DNA from: Pontibacter pudoricolor | GTDB taxonomy: Bacteria; Bacteroidota; Bacteroidia; Cytophagales; Hymenobacteraceae | DNA: 64,000 bases | Direction: 5' to 3' | NCBI RefSeq assembly: GCF_010092985.1 | Contig: NZ_CP048106.1 | Span: forward strand, 3,100,001 to 3,164,000 | Shown here: piece by piece, positions 8,640-16,679 of the stretch | Position numbering within the stretch: the stretch's first letter is position 1 | How the letters are laid out: the number at the start of each line of letters is the position of its first letter | Position numbers and translations under genes: made by a program | The notes under the pieces: generated by a model | Database searches by the model: none | What the model saw: the letters and a program-made list of their open reading frames with translations, nothing else | What the model was told of the DNA's origin: nothing

Positions 8640-9068
8640 ATGCCACCGTATACTCCCTGTATGAATTGGAGAGGCATACTAAACCGAAGAAAACGAAAAG
8701 AGCTTAAAAAAGACCTGAAGGTACAGGAAAAGCAGAACCTGGAAGTACGCGACAGCCTGGCCATGCAACGTACCAGAATGGCAAACGAACGCACACTTCT
8801 GGCTTATATGCGTACTGCCACCGCCATGATCCTGGCAGGGCTTACCTTTATTAAGTTGTTCGATGACCTGTTTTACATAGGCGTGGGACTGGTCTCTATT
8901 CCGATGGGTGTAGTGGTAGCTTATTTTGGCTACAGGCGCTATAACAAACAGAAACTGGATATAGCACGAAATGCAACCTTATATTCCCCTACCAGCCCTA
9001 TACTGGCCGAAGTAGTGGCCCAGGAAAAAGCAGATCCTGATACGGAAAGCCCTAATCCTATAGTTTAG
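8640..9068 (+). CDS. DUF202 family membrane protein (first of a tandem pair)
   Basis: This 142-residue protein has a basic N-terminus, the DUF202 signature RTRMANERTLLAYMRTATAM, and two membrane helices at about residues 65-85 and 90-110 (YIGVGLVSIPMGVVVAYFGY). DUF202 (YidH-like) proteins are small inner-membrane proteins of unknown function. It ends PNPIV with the codons CCT ATA GTT TAG, inside a CTATAGTT motif. The next gene is a diverged paralogue 23 bases downstream, so the two probably form an operon. An internal ATG giving MNWRGIL is an alternative start. Confidence 0.88.
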   Translation: MPPYTPCMNWRGILNRRKRKELKKDLKVQEKQNLEVRDSLAMQRTRMANERTLLAYMRTATAMILAGLTFIKLFDDLFYIGVGLVSIPMGVVVAYFGYRRYNKQKLDIARNATLYSPTSPILAEVVAQEKADPDTESPNPIV

Positions 9069-9091
9069 TTTACAACTATATACTGCTTACC

Positions 9092-9481
9092 ATGATGCAG
9101 CCAGACCCGGAAAAAGAAGAAATAAAGCGCCTGAAAAAGAAGCTGAAACAGCAGGAGAAAAAGAACACGGAAATCCGGAACGAGATGGCGGTGCAGCGCA
9201 CCATATTTGCCAACGAGCGCACCCTGATGGCTTACCTGCGCACTTCCATTGCCCTGCTGGCCGGAGGTGTTGCCGCTATCAAACTATCGCAACATAAATA
9301 CATGGGGCTTCTGGGATTGGCGCTGATCACTTTAGGCAGCGGCCTTACCATCTATAGTTTTTTCCGGTATTTCAAGAAACAGAAACTTATAAAGCGCCAG
9401 CAAAAGGAATTTACACAAACCAGCCACCATCACGCAGCCATTCACGAAAAAGAAGCATCCCGCTACGGCAACTCTGACTGA
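9092..9481 (+). CDS. DUF202 family membrane protein (second of a tandem pair)
   Basis: This 129-residue paralogue of the preceding gene shares the basic coiled start (KKKLKQQEKKNTEIRNEMAVQ), the signature RTIFANERTLMAYLRTSIAL and two membrane helices at about residues 50-65 and 70-90. The C-terminus is basic and ends in a His/Glu-rich tail. The pair probably arose by tandem duplication and may form a hetero-oligomer, which is inference. A CTATAG motif follows directly after the stop codon. Confidence 0.88.
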   Translation: MMQPDPEKEEIKRLKKKLKQQEKKNTEIRNEMAVQRTIFANERTLMAYLRTSIALLAGGVAAIKLSQHKYMGLLGLALITLGSGLTIYSFFRYFKKQKLIKRQQKEFTQTSHHHAAIHEKEASRYGNSD

Positions 9482-9580
9482 ACTATAGCTACAGGAAAGT
9501 TACCATTTGCTAAACCAATTGCGCTGATTTGCTGTTAAGAAGGGTTGGTGTTTTACTGTCGTAAAGCGCTGGCAATTTTA

Positions 9581-9588
9581 TACCTTTG
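9581..9588 (+). promoter_or_regulatory. Candidate -7 box for uvrA
   Basis: TACCTTTG matches the Bacteroidota -7 consensus TAnnTTTG and lies 24 bases before the uvrA start codon. No good -33 TTTG is seen at the right distance. Confidence 0.35.
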
Positions 9589-9612
9589 CTATTTAAAATC
9601 AACGCATCCTGA

Positions 9613-12510
9613 ATGGCTTTAGAACAAAAGCAACCTACAGATACCGGCGTAGCTTCAGCAGCCTTCTCGCATAACGGCGAAACGCAGCAGATTGAAGTAT
9701 ATGGCGCCCGCGAACATAATCTCAAAAACATTTCTATAACCCTGCCGCGCTACAAGCTGGTTGTCTTTACGGGCATCAGTGGTTCGGGCAAATCGTCGCT
9801 GGCTTTCGATACCATTTACGCCGAAGGGCAGCGCCGCTATATGGAGACTTTCTCGGCCTACGCCCGCTCGTTTATGGGAGGCCTGGAGCGCCCTGATGTG
9901 GACAAGATAGAAGGCCTGTCGCCGGTAATATCCATTGAGCAGAAAACCACCAGCCGCAACCCGCGCTCTACGGTTGGTACCATCACCGAGATCTACGACT
10001 TTATGCGCCTGTTGTGGGCCCGTACCGCCGAGGCATTCAGTTATGTGACCGGCGAAAAAATGGTGCGCCAGAGCGATGACCAGATCGTAAACCACATTCT
10101 GGAGAACTTCGACGGCAAACGCATAGTTGTGCTGGCGCCTGTGGTAAAAGGCCGTAAAGGACATTACCGCGAGCTTTTCCAGCAGATCCGCAAAATGGGC
10201 TTTATCCGGGCACGCGTAGATGGCGAGTTGCTGGAAATTACCCCCAAGATGCAGGTAGACCGCTATAAGATTCACGACATCGAGATCGTGATCGACAAGA
10301 TCGTGGTGAAGGAAGAAGACCGCTTCCGTTTGTCGAGCTCTATCCAAAATGCCCTGACGCATGGCAAAGGCACTGCCCTTATTCTGGATATAGATACCGA
10401 TAAGGCACACTTTTTCTCGCGTCACCTCATGGATCCTGCTACTGGTATCGCCTACGATGATCCGGCTCCGAACTCATTTTCATTTAACTCGCCTTACGGT
10501 GCCTGCCCGGTTTGTAATGGTTTGGGTGAGATACAGGAAATTACAGAAGAATCGGTTATCCCGGATAAAAGCCTGAGCATACGCCGTGGTGGCATTGCCC
10601 CGCTTGGCGAGTACCGCGACATCTGGATCTTTAAGCAGATAGAAGCGCTGTTCAAGCACTTTAAAGTATCGGTATCTACGCCGCTGAAGGACCTGCCGGA
10701 AGATGTGATGAAGGTATTGCTATATGGCCTGGAAGAAGACCTGGAAGTGAATACTAAGAAAGGCAACTATGTAGTAGAGTTTGAAGGTATCATCAACTTC
10801 CTGAAAGGCCAGATGGAGTCTGATTCGGATAACATCCGCTCGTGGGTAGAAGATTTTACGCAGACCAATACCTGCCCGGAATGTAACGGCTACCGACTGA
10901 AAAAGGAATCGCTGCACTTTAAGATCGCTGGTAAAAACATTGGAGAGCTTTCGGTGCTGGATATTAACAAACTGGCTGCCTGGTTCGACGGTCTGGAAGA
11001 CAGAATGAACGAGCGCCAGAATGTAATTGCCAGAGAGCTCCTGAAAGAGATCCGCAAGCGCATCGGCTTTTTGCTGGATGTGGGCCTGGATTATTTGAGT
11101 CTGCACCGCCCTGTTAAAACCTTATCTGGTGGCGAGAGCCAGCGCATCCGGTTAGCAACACAGATCGGCACGCAGCTCGTGGGCGTGCTTTACATTATGG
11201 ATGAGCCAAGTATAGGCCTGCACCAACGCGACAACGAGCGCCTGATAAATGCGCTGAAAGACCTCCGCGACCTGGGAAACTCGATTATTGTGGTGGAGCA
11301 CGACAAGGACATGATCATGCAGGCAGATTACGTAGTGGATATCGGTCCAGGCGCAGGCATACATGGCGGGCAAGTGGTAACAGCCGGCACCCCGGAAGAA
11401 ATAATGAGCGCCGGAACGACCACTGCCGACTTCCTGAGCAACCGCCGTGGCATTGCCGTACCACGTACCAAGCGCCCGGGCAATGGCGAAAAGTTAAAAC
11501 TGATAGGAGCTACGGGTAACAACCTGAAAAACGTAACGCTGGAACTGCCGCTGGGCAAAATGATCTGCGTAACAGGCGTTTCAGGCTCAGGTAAATCATC
11601 TTTGATTCACGATACACTTTACCCGATCCTGAACACCCATTTCTTCCGGGCCAAGCGTGAACCGTTACCTTATAAAAAGATTGAAGGACTGGATAAAATA
11701 GACAAGGTTATTGAAGTGGACCAGTCGCCGATTGGCCGTACGCCGCGCTCTAACCCTGCTACGTATACCGGTGTGTTCACAGACATCAGAACACTGTTTG
11801 CTCAGCTTCCGGAAGCGAAGATAAGAGGCTATACGCCAGGCCGTTTCTCGTTTAACGTAAAAGGTGGCCGCTGCGAGGCCTGCGAAGGTGCGGGTATGCG
11901 AACCATTGAAATGAACTTTTTGCCGGATGTGTATGTGCCGTGCGAAGTGTGCAAAGGCAAACGCTACAACCGCGAAACTCTGGAAGTACGCTTTAAAGGC
12001 AAAAGCGTAACAGACGTGCTGGACATGACCGTAGAGCAGGCGGTAGATTTCTTCGAGAGCCAGCCACGTATCCTGCGCAAGATCAAAACACTGAACGAAG
12101 TTGGTTTAGGTTACATTACGCTTGGCCAACAAGCTACTACCTTATCTGGTGGTGAGGCGCAGCGTGTGAAACTGGCGACGGAACTATCTAAAAAAGATAC
12201 CGGACAGACGCTTTACATTCTGGATGAGCCTACAACCGGACTTCACTTCCAGGACATCGAGCACCTGAGCGAAGTACTGCATAAACTGACAGATAAAGGC
12301 AACACGGTACTTATCATCGAGCACAACCTTGATCTGATAAAGATTGCAGACTGGATTATTGATATTGGCCCGGAGGGAGGCGAAGGTGGCGGAACTATAG
12401 TTGCCAGCGGTACACCGGAGCAGGTTGCCAAAGTGAAGAAAGGCTATACTTCCAGATTCCTGAAAGAAGAACTGGCAACCAGCCATTACCGCGAGGACGG
12501 GCAGGAATAA
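9613..12510 (+). CDS. uvrA: Excinuclease ABC subunit A (UvrA)
   Basis: UvrA is the damage-recognition ATPase of nucleotide excision repair. The 965-residue protein has two ABC modules, with Walker A motifs GISGSGKSS (about 54-62) and GVSGSGKSS (about 654-662), two LSGGE signatures and two LDEPT/MDEPS Walker B motifs. CPVCNG and CPECNG supply one zinc site, and CEACEG...CEVCKG the second. IEGLSPVISIEQKTTSRNPRSTVGT is diagnostic. The Cys pair that many UvrA proteins carry just after LLxAR is absent here (ARTAEAFSYVTGEKM), as I recall for Bacteroidota UvrA. Length is normal. A second UvrA elsewhere in the genome is possible. Confidence 0.97.
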   Translation: MALEQKQPTDTGVASAAFSHNGETQQIEVYGAREHNLKNISITLPRYKLVVFTGISGSGKSSLAFDTIYAEGQRRYMETFSAYARSFMGGLERPDVDKIEGLSPVISIEQKTTSRNPRSTVGTITEIYDFMRLLWARTAEAFSYVTGEKMVRQSDDQIVNHILENFDGKRIVVLAPVVKGRKGHYRELFQQIRKMGFIRARVDGELLEITPKMQVDRYKIHDIEIVIDKIVVKEEDRFRLSSSIQNALTHGKGTALILDIDTDKAHFFSRHLMDPATGIAYDDPAPNSFSFNSPYGACPVCNGLGEIQEITEESVIPDKSLSIRRGGIAPLGEYRDIWIFKQIEALFKHFKVSVSTPLKDLPEDVMKVLLYGLEEDLEVNTKKGNYVVEFEGIINFLKGQMESDSDNIRSWVEDFTQTNTCPECNGYRLKKESLHFKIAGKNIGELSVLDINKLAAWFDGLEDRMNERQNVIARELLKEIRKRIGFLLDVGLDYLSLHRPVKTLSGGESQRIRLATQIGTQLVGVLYIMDEPSIGLHQRDNERLINALKDLRDLGNSIIVVEHDKDMIMQADYVVDIGPGAGIHGGQVVTAGTPEEIMSAGTTTADFLSNRRGIAVPRTKRPGNGEKLKLIGATGNNLKNVTLELPLGKMICVTGVSGSGKSSLIHDTLYPILNTHFFRAKREPLPYKKIEGLDKIDKVIEVDQSPIGRTPRSNPATYTGVFTDIRTLFAQLPEAKIRGYTPGRFSFNVKGGRCEACEGAGMRTIEMNFLPDVYVPCEVCKGKRYNRETLEVRFKGKSVTDVLDMTVEQAVDFFESQPRILRKIKTLNEVGLGYITLGQQATTLSGGEAQRVKLATELSKKDTGQTLYILDEPTTGLHFQDIEHLSEVLHKLTDKGNTVLIIEHNLDLIKIADWIIDIGPEGGEGGGTIVASGTPEQVAKVKKGYTSRFLKEELATSHYREDGQE

Positions 12511-12523
12511 CAGGTTATCATAA

Positions 12524-12607
12524 AAAAAAACCTTGCTCGCGCCCTGCAAGCAAGGCCAACTAACGATAAAGCCGCAGCTATAGTTTATAGTTGCGGCTTT
12601 ATCGTTA
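12524..12607. terminator. Two stacked hairpins between convergent uvrA and a DUF4142 gene
   Basis: A CCTTGCT/AGCAAGG hairpin carries a T-run on the minus strand. Next to it a 16-bp perfect stem (TAACGATAAAGCCGCA and its complement) encloses GCTATAGTTTATAGT. The second hairpin is nearly symmetric, so it can terminate both genes. It reaches into the stop codon of the minus-strand gene and carries CTATAG in its loop region. Confidence 0.8.
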
Positions 12608-13171
12608 CTGTATCTTTTTTTCCAGAGCCTCGGCTTGTTCCAGGTGTTGCCTTATAAGCGGCAGCTGCCGCGATGCGTATTGCTTTACCTCCATCGAAAC
12701 ACCGTTCTTGGACATATCTTCGTAACGGTCCAGCAGTTCATCATGCAGGTGCCTGACTTCCCTGATATAAGCCAGATCAAATGCAATGCCTTCTTTTGAG
12801 GCTACTTCGTCGTAGATTTCCTTGTGTGCATTTCCTAACGTTTGCGGTAAAACAAAATTACCCCTACTGCCCAATTCCTGCAGCTCTGTCAGCATCTGCT
12901 CATGCTCTTCCTGCATCTGCTGAGCCATTTCCTTCACTTCAGGACTTACGCCTCTGGTAATAGCCTCCTTGCTTAGCTGCAGATATAACATATCGGCACT
13001 GGCAGCCTCGGCTACAAAAATGGCATCGTTCTGCATGTTCTTCACGCCGGCTTGCTCAAATTGCGCTACGCTCTGTCCGGAGGCTGCTTTTATACTGTCG
13101 TTAGAGTTACACCCGCTCAGCAGGCTTATGGCAATAGCTGCCGTTGCTCCGATAGATAAAAATCGTTTCAT
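12605..13171 (-). CDS. DUF4142 domain-containing lipoprotein
   Basis: This protein of about 188 residues has a lipoprotein signal (MKRFLSIGATAAIAISLLSGC) and then an all-helical DUF4142 domain at about residues 40-185. DUF4142 proteins are ferritin-like, periplasmic or outer-membrane-anchored helical bundles of unknown function. The ATG at the lipoprotein signal was chosen over an upstream in-frame ATG. The next gene upstream on the same strand encodes a second DUF4142 lipoprotein. A hairpin lies between them, so they may be transcribed separately or with attenuation. Confidence 0.9.
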   Translation of the reverse strand: MKRFLSIGATAAIAISLLSGCNSNDSIKAASGQSVAQFEQAGVKNMQNDAIFVAEAASADMLYLQLSKEAITRGVSPEVKEMAQQMQEEHEQMLTELQELGSRGNFVLPQTLGNAHKEIYDEVASKEGIAFDLAYIREVRHLHDELLDRYEDMSKNGVSMEVKQYASRQLPLIRQHLEQAEALEKKIQ

Positions 13172-13192
13172 AGTTGTTGGTTTATAAACAGA

Positions 13193-13232
13193 AAGCATCT
13201 GTCAAGTATAGTTACTTGCAGATGCTTTTTTA
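13193..13232 (-). terminator. Hairpin between the two DUF4142 genes
   Basis: AAAGCATCTG and CAGATGCTTT enclose an inner CAAGTA/TACTTG stem with a TAGT loop. On the minus strand the downstream T-tract is weak, so partial read-through is plausible. Confidence 0.6.
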
Positions 13233-13270
13233 TGTTTTGGCGCAGGTTAACAAAACCTGCATAGCTGCTA

Positions 13271-13849
13271 TTATTTCTGTTTATCCAGCATGTCTTTTAT
13301 CTGCTTGGCCCGCTCGTGGTGTTTTTTAAGTACAGGCAATGTTTTGCTGGCGAAGGCTTTCGCATCAGCGTCCTGCAGGTCACGGGCTGCTTCTTCAAAC
13401 TCATCAATGTCTTCCTGGTGGTCTTCCACCATCAGGTTCATATACGCTTTGTCAAAATCGGCACCGGTTTTGTCGCGCAGTTCTTTTACGTTGTCCATGT
13501 GGTCGCTACCCATGCTATCGGGTAACATAATACTTTTGCTGGCGGCCAGCGCTTTCAGTTCGTCATTTGCTTTGGTGTGGTCGGTCACCATCATCTGTCC
13601 AAAACTCTTCACATCAGCATGCTGCCCTTTTTGCTGCGCCAGCCTGCCAAGCTCTACTTCCATCATGCCGCCACTGGCAGCTTTGGTCATAAACTCCGAC
13701 AGGTCATCCTTTGTCTCTTCCATTGGCGTGTCTTCAAACGCCTGTTCGTTCGCTTCCTGTGCTTCTTCTACTGGCTCCTGCTTCTGATTACAGCTAAAGC
13801 CAAACAGCAAAGCACATACAATTAATGTTGTTGATGTTAATTTTTTCAT
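13271..13849 (-). CDS. DUF4142 domain-containing lipoprotein (paralogue)
   Basis: This 192-residue protein begins with a lipoprotein-like signal (MKKLTSTTLIVCALLFGFSC), then has a Glu-rich linker and a DUF4142 helical domain at about residues 55-190 with VDHTKANDELKALA-like and DKAYMNLMVEDHQEDI helices. It is closer to the typical DUF4142 length and consensus than its downstream neighbour. The pair is probably a duplication. Function is unknown, although the family is often linked to stress conditions. The signal-peptide ATG is preferred to a longer in-frame start. Confidence 0.9.
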   Translation of the reverse strand: MKKLTSTTLIVCALLFGFSCNQKQEPVEEAQEANEQAFEDTPMEETKDDLSEFMTKAASGGMMEVELGRLAQQKGQHADVKSFGQMMVTDHTKANDELKALAASKSIMLPDSMGSDHMDNVKELRDKTGADFDKAYMNLMVEDHQEDIDEFEEAARDLQDADAKAFASKTLPVLKKHHERAKQIKDMLDKQK

Positions 13850-14064
13850 AGTTTTATAGTTTGTTAAGTAGTACATTATCAAGTTGCAACATCTTTTATA
13901 CGCCCTAATAATCATCTGGTTATAACGTAGGCTGCTATAGCCACCTACTACTGCTCAGGCTTGGCTAATGCAATTCGTTTTTGCGTAAAGGATATAGGTT
14001 GTTTTGCTGTTTATTTTTTTAGTTTCAGGCTTATACTATAGTTTGGCCTCTAAACCCCAGCTCT

Positions 14065-14781
14065 ATGAAGAAAAAATTACACACGCTGTTTAAGGCATTT
14101 TTATTCTTGCTGTGCCTGCTAACCCTACAAGTAGCCTTGGCTCAGCGCGGGCAAGAGCAGGACCCGGATGAGCCAGATATAAAAGAGATAGACAAAGCGC
14201 ACGACCGTATCATAAAATTGCACCCGGTGCAGTTAGGCGAAATATACCTGTCGCTGGAAAAGCTACGGACAGGGCGTGTAGCCAACGAGTATGGGATCGG
14301 GTATATCTATAAGAGCTACCTGAAAGACGGAACAGAGGATTGGGGAAATTTTGAAGCGAAAGATGTGCTGGGGGTGGGCATACACATGAGCCAGCGCCAT
14401 TACACTTCTAAAAAGAAGAGTGCTCCTTTTGGTTTTTTTCATGGGCCGGTGTTCGGTTACCGCTTTCTGCTCTTCGATAAAGATGTTTTTGAATTGCCTG
14501 AGCAGGACCCGACCTCGCCCAATTACCGCTTTGTGGGCCGCCTGTACCAGCACTCTTTAGACCTTAGCTACCAGATCGGCTATCAGCACCTGTTGGGCAG
14601 GCATTTTACCCTGGAACTTGCCGGTGCGCTGGGTGGTCGTGTAAAATATGCCAAAGCCAGCAGTGCTGATGAGTTACTGCCCGAGCACATTATCGGCTAC
14701 GAACTCATCCGCGACGAAAGTTCATACATTGCAGCAACTCCGCTCGGTAAACTTAAATTTTCTGTTGGATACTCCTTTTGA
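14065..14781 (+). CDS. Secreted protein, probable outer membrane beta-barrel, function unknown
   Basis: I do not recognise a named family. The 238-residue protein has a clear signal peptide (MKKKLHTLFKAFLFLLCLLTLQVALAQ). Its body alternates hydrophobic and polar residues (for example GVGIHMSQRHYTS, HSLDLSYQIGYQHLLGRHFTLELAGALGGRVKYA), and it ends in an aromatic residue (KFSVGYSF). These traits point to a small outer membrane barrel of Bacteroidota type. A near-perfect bidirectional terminator separates it from the convergent neighbour. Confidence 0.75.
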   Translation: MKKKLHTLFKAFLFLLCLLTLQVALAQRGQEQDPDEPDIKEIDKAHDRIIKLHPVQLGEIYLSLEKLRTGRVANEYGIGYIYKSYLKDGTEDWGNFEAKDVLGVGIHMSQRHYTSKKKSAPFGFFHGPVFGYRFLLFDKDVFELPEQDPTSPNYRFVGRLYQHSLDLSYQIGYQHLLGRHFTLELAGALGGRVKYAKASSADELLPEHIIGYELIRDESSYIAATPLGKLKFSVGYSF

Positions 14782-14793
14782 TACCTGCATTTA

Positions 14794-14837
14794 TAAAACG
14801 AAAGCCTGCCGCATAACGCAACAGGCTTTCGTTTTAT
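14794..14837. terminator. Bidirectional terminator between convergent genes
   Basis: AAAACGAAAGCCTG and CAGGCTTTCGTTTT form a long stem with A and T runs at the two feet, serving genes on both strands. Confidence 0.88.
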
Positions 14838-14855
14838 AGACCTTTGTAGCTATAG

Positions 14856-15584
14856 TTACTTTACAATTTTGTTTAAGACCGTGTAAGACTGCAGTCTCCC
14901 GTTTTTATAAGCCTCTGACCGCACCATACCAACTCCCGGCACAAAATATTCTACTGTCTGGAGGCGTGTTGCCGGCATGTTCATTCCCATTGCTCTGGTC
15001 TGCATCTCCATGTCCTGGTTTATTTTAAAAGCACTATAGGCACCGGCAGGTACATGTATACTTTCCCTATCACCAACAGTACGTTCCGTTATGTTCATAA
15101 CAATAGAAGTTAACGCCTGCCCGCTTTGTTTATCTAGCACATCTATAGTAAAGGTACCATCGTCCAGCCGCTGCCCTGTTGTTAGCGTCAGCGGGTAATT
15201 TAAATGGTCACCATGCATCTTCACATCCATGTTCTGGTAAGCCGCAAATATTTCCGGGTTCATCACAGACCGTATATCAATCAGAATGCTTCCGTTCTGG
15301 CAGGTAACTATGTAATCACTTTCGGTGGCAAGATCCCCATCTTCGTCGTAAACCTTACTATGCAGTATGGCTTCTGTTTTGGTAGGGCTGCTGTTAACAG
15401 ATGTAACTTTGTACTGTACCCTGCCTGTCAGCTTATCTTTTTTATCATAGTTTGCTAGTTCATATTCAGCGTTGTTTTGGAGCATATAATACCCCGAGCA
15501 ATCCTGGGCCAGTACCCGCACCGGCACTGAAGCTATAGTTGCTACCATCAAAACCATTAAAAAGTAAAGGGCCTTATTTTTCAT
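14856..15584 (-). CDS. TapB-like / DUF3108-like secreted protein
   Basis: The chosen start gives 242 residues with a signal peptide (MKNKALYFLMVLMVATIASVPVRVLAQ). The mature part is beta-rich, with phrases such as AEYELANYDKKDKLTGRVQYKV, GDRESIHVPAGAYSAFKI and TVEYFVPGVGMVRSEAYKNGRL. The last two are typical of DUF3108/TapB-type periplasmic proteins, where VPAGxFxCxKI and WYxPGVGxVK recur. The function is unknown. It has its own promoter region shared with nothing obvious, and several CTATAG motifs lie inside the coding sequence. Confidence 0.7.
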   Translation of the reverse strand: MKNKALYFLMVLMVATIASVPVRVLAQDCSGYYMLQNNAEYELANYDKKDKLTGRVQYKVTSVNSSPTKTEAILHSKVYDEDGDLATESDYIVTCQNGSILIDIRSVMNPEIFAAYQNMDVKMHGDHLNYPLTLTTGQRLDDGTFTIDVLDKQSGQALTSIVMNITERTVGDRESIHVPAGAYSAFKINQDMEMQTRAMGMNMPATRLQTVEYFVPGVGMVRSEAYKNGRLQSYTVLNKIVK

Positions 15585-15718
15585 TTGTCTGCAGAGTTGG
15601 TTAAAGATTACAGAGAAAAAAAACATAACACATTGTTGATCAGCATATACGAGTAGGAAAGCCTAGTAGCTATAAGTACGGGCATAAAGCGCCGGCAACT
15701 TAATAGTAACTATAAAAA

Positions 15719-15742
15719 AAGCCGGAGCAATGCTCCGGCTTC
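15719..15742 (-). terminator. Terminator of the enoyl-CoA hydratase gene
   Basis: AAGCCGGAGCA and TGCTCCGGCTT form an almost loop-less palindrome followed on the minus strand by TTTTTTTATAG. Confidence 0.85.
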
Positions 15743-15769
15743 CGAAATTGATCAAACTATAGTTTATAG

Positions 15770-16552
15770 TTACGCTCCCTTAAATTCAGGTTTCCGCTTC
15801 TCGTTAAAGGCTGTTACACCCTCCTTATAGTCGGCAGAGTTACCGGCAATCTTCTGGCAATACGCTTCATAATCCAACATTTCATCCAGCGATGAGTTGA
15901 AAGACTTGTTTAGCATTTTCTTCATCAGACCAATGGCTTTGGTTGGCGCCACAGCAAAACGGGCCGCAAGCTCTGCCACAGCTCCATCCAGCTCTTCCGG
16001 TGCCACTACCTTGTTAACCATACCCAGTTGCAAAGCTTCCTCAGCAGATACTTTTGAGCCCAGCGTGCTTAACTCAAATGCTTTAAGTGAGCCAACGACA
16101 CGCGGCAGGAAAAACGAGGAACCAGAATCCAGCACCAGCCCTACATTCACAAATACTTCTATCATACTGGCGGCCGTAGATGCCACTACCATATCACAAG
16201 CCAGGGCCAGCGAACAACCTGCACCTGCAGCTACCCCATTCAGTTTACAAATGATTGGCTTAGGTAAATTGCGCATGGCACGTATAATGGGGTTATACCG
16301 TTTCTCCAGCGACTCCGACAAATCACGTTTGCTGGCACTGGCAATGGCTTTAAGATCCTGTCCTGAGCAGAACGCTTTTCCGGCGCCGGTCAGCACCACC
16401 ACGCGCACTTTGTCATCGCGGGTCACCTGTTTCAGGGCATCCTGCAGGTCGTAGCTTTGCTGGTCGTTGAAGGCATTAAATACATCTGGTCGGTTTAGTG
16501 TGATGGTTGCCACCCCATCCTGCACGTCATATAGTAAGCACTCGTAAGCCAT
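15770..16552 (-). CDS. Enoyl-CoA hydratase/isomerase, PaaG-like
   Basis: This 260-residue crotonase-fold enzyme contains TLNRPDVFNAFNDQ, the oxyanion-hole strand FCSGQDLKAIA and the GAAAGAGCSLALACDMVVAS region. GVAAGAGCSLALACD followed by FVNVGLVLDSGSSFFLPR resembles PaaG, the 1,2-epoxyphenylacetyl-CoA isomerase of phenylacetate catabolism. No other paa gene is in the window, so a general enoyl-CoA hydratase in fatty-acid or aromatic breakdown remains possible. It is monocistronic. Confidence 0.88.
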   Translation of the reverse strand: MAYECLLYDVQDGVATITLNRPDVFNAFNDQQSYDLQDALKQVTRDDKVRVVVLTGAGKAFCSGQDLKAIASASKRDLSESLEKRYNPIIRAMRNLPKPIICKLNGVAAGAGCSLALACDMVVASTAASMIEVFVNVGLVLDSGSSFFLPRVVGSLKAFELSTLGSKVSAEEALQLGMVNKVVAPEELDGAVAELAARFAVAPTKAIGLMKKMLNKSFNSSLDEMLDYEAYCQKIAGNSADYKEGVTAFNEKRKPEFKGA

Positions 16553-16679
16553 AGTTTAACGGGTTTGTTTTGTAGTTATTCAAAGGTAATGAAGATGGGG
16601 TTAAGTGCAAAGTCATTGTACCAATGGCCAATTTTGCTTTTGTAATTCTTAAAACTTGAAGAAGCTTAATCGTATAGTT

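Noticed and set aside
9655-10425. 256-codon open frame on the minus strand inside uvrA
   Set aside because: It is fully antisense to a strongly conserved uvrA and has no protein-like motifs.
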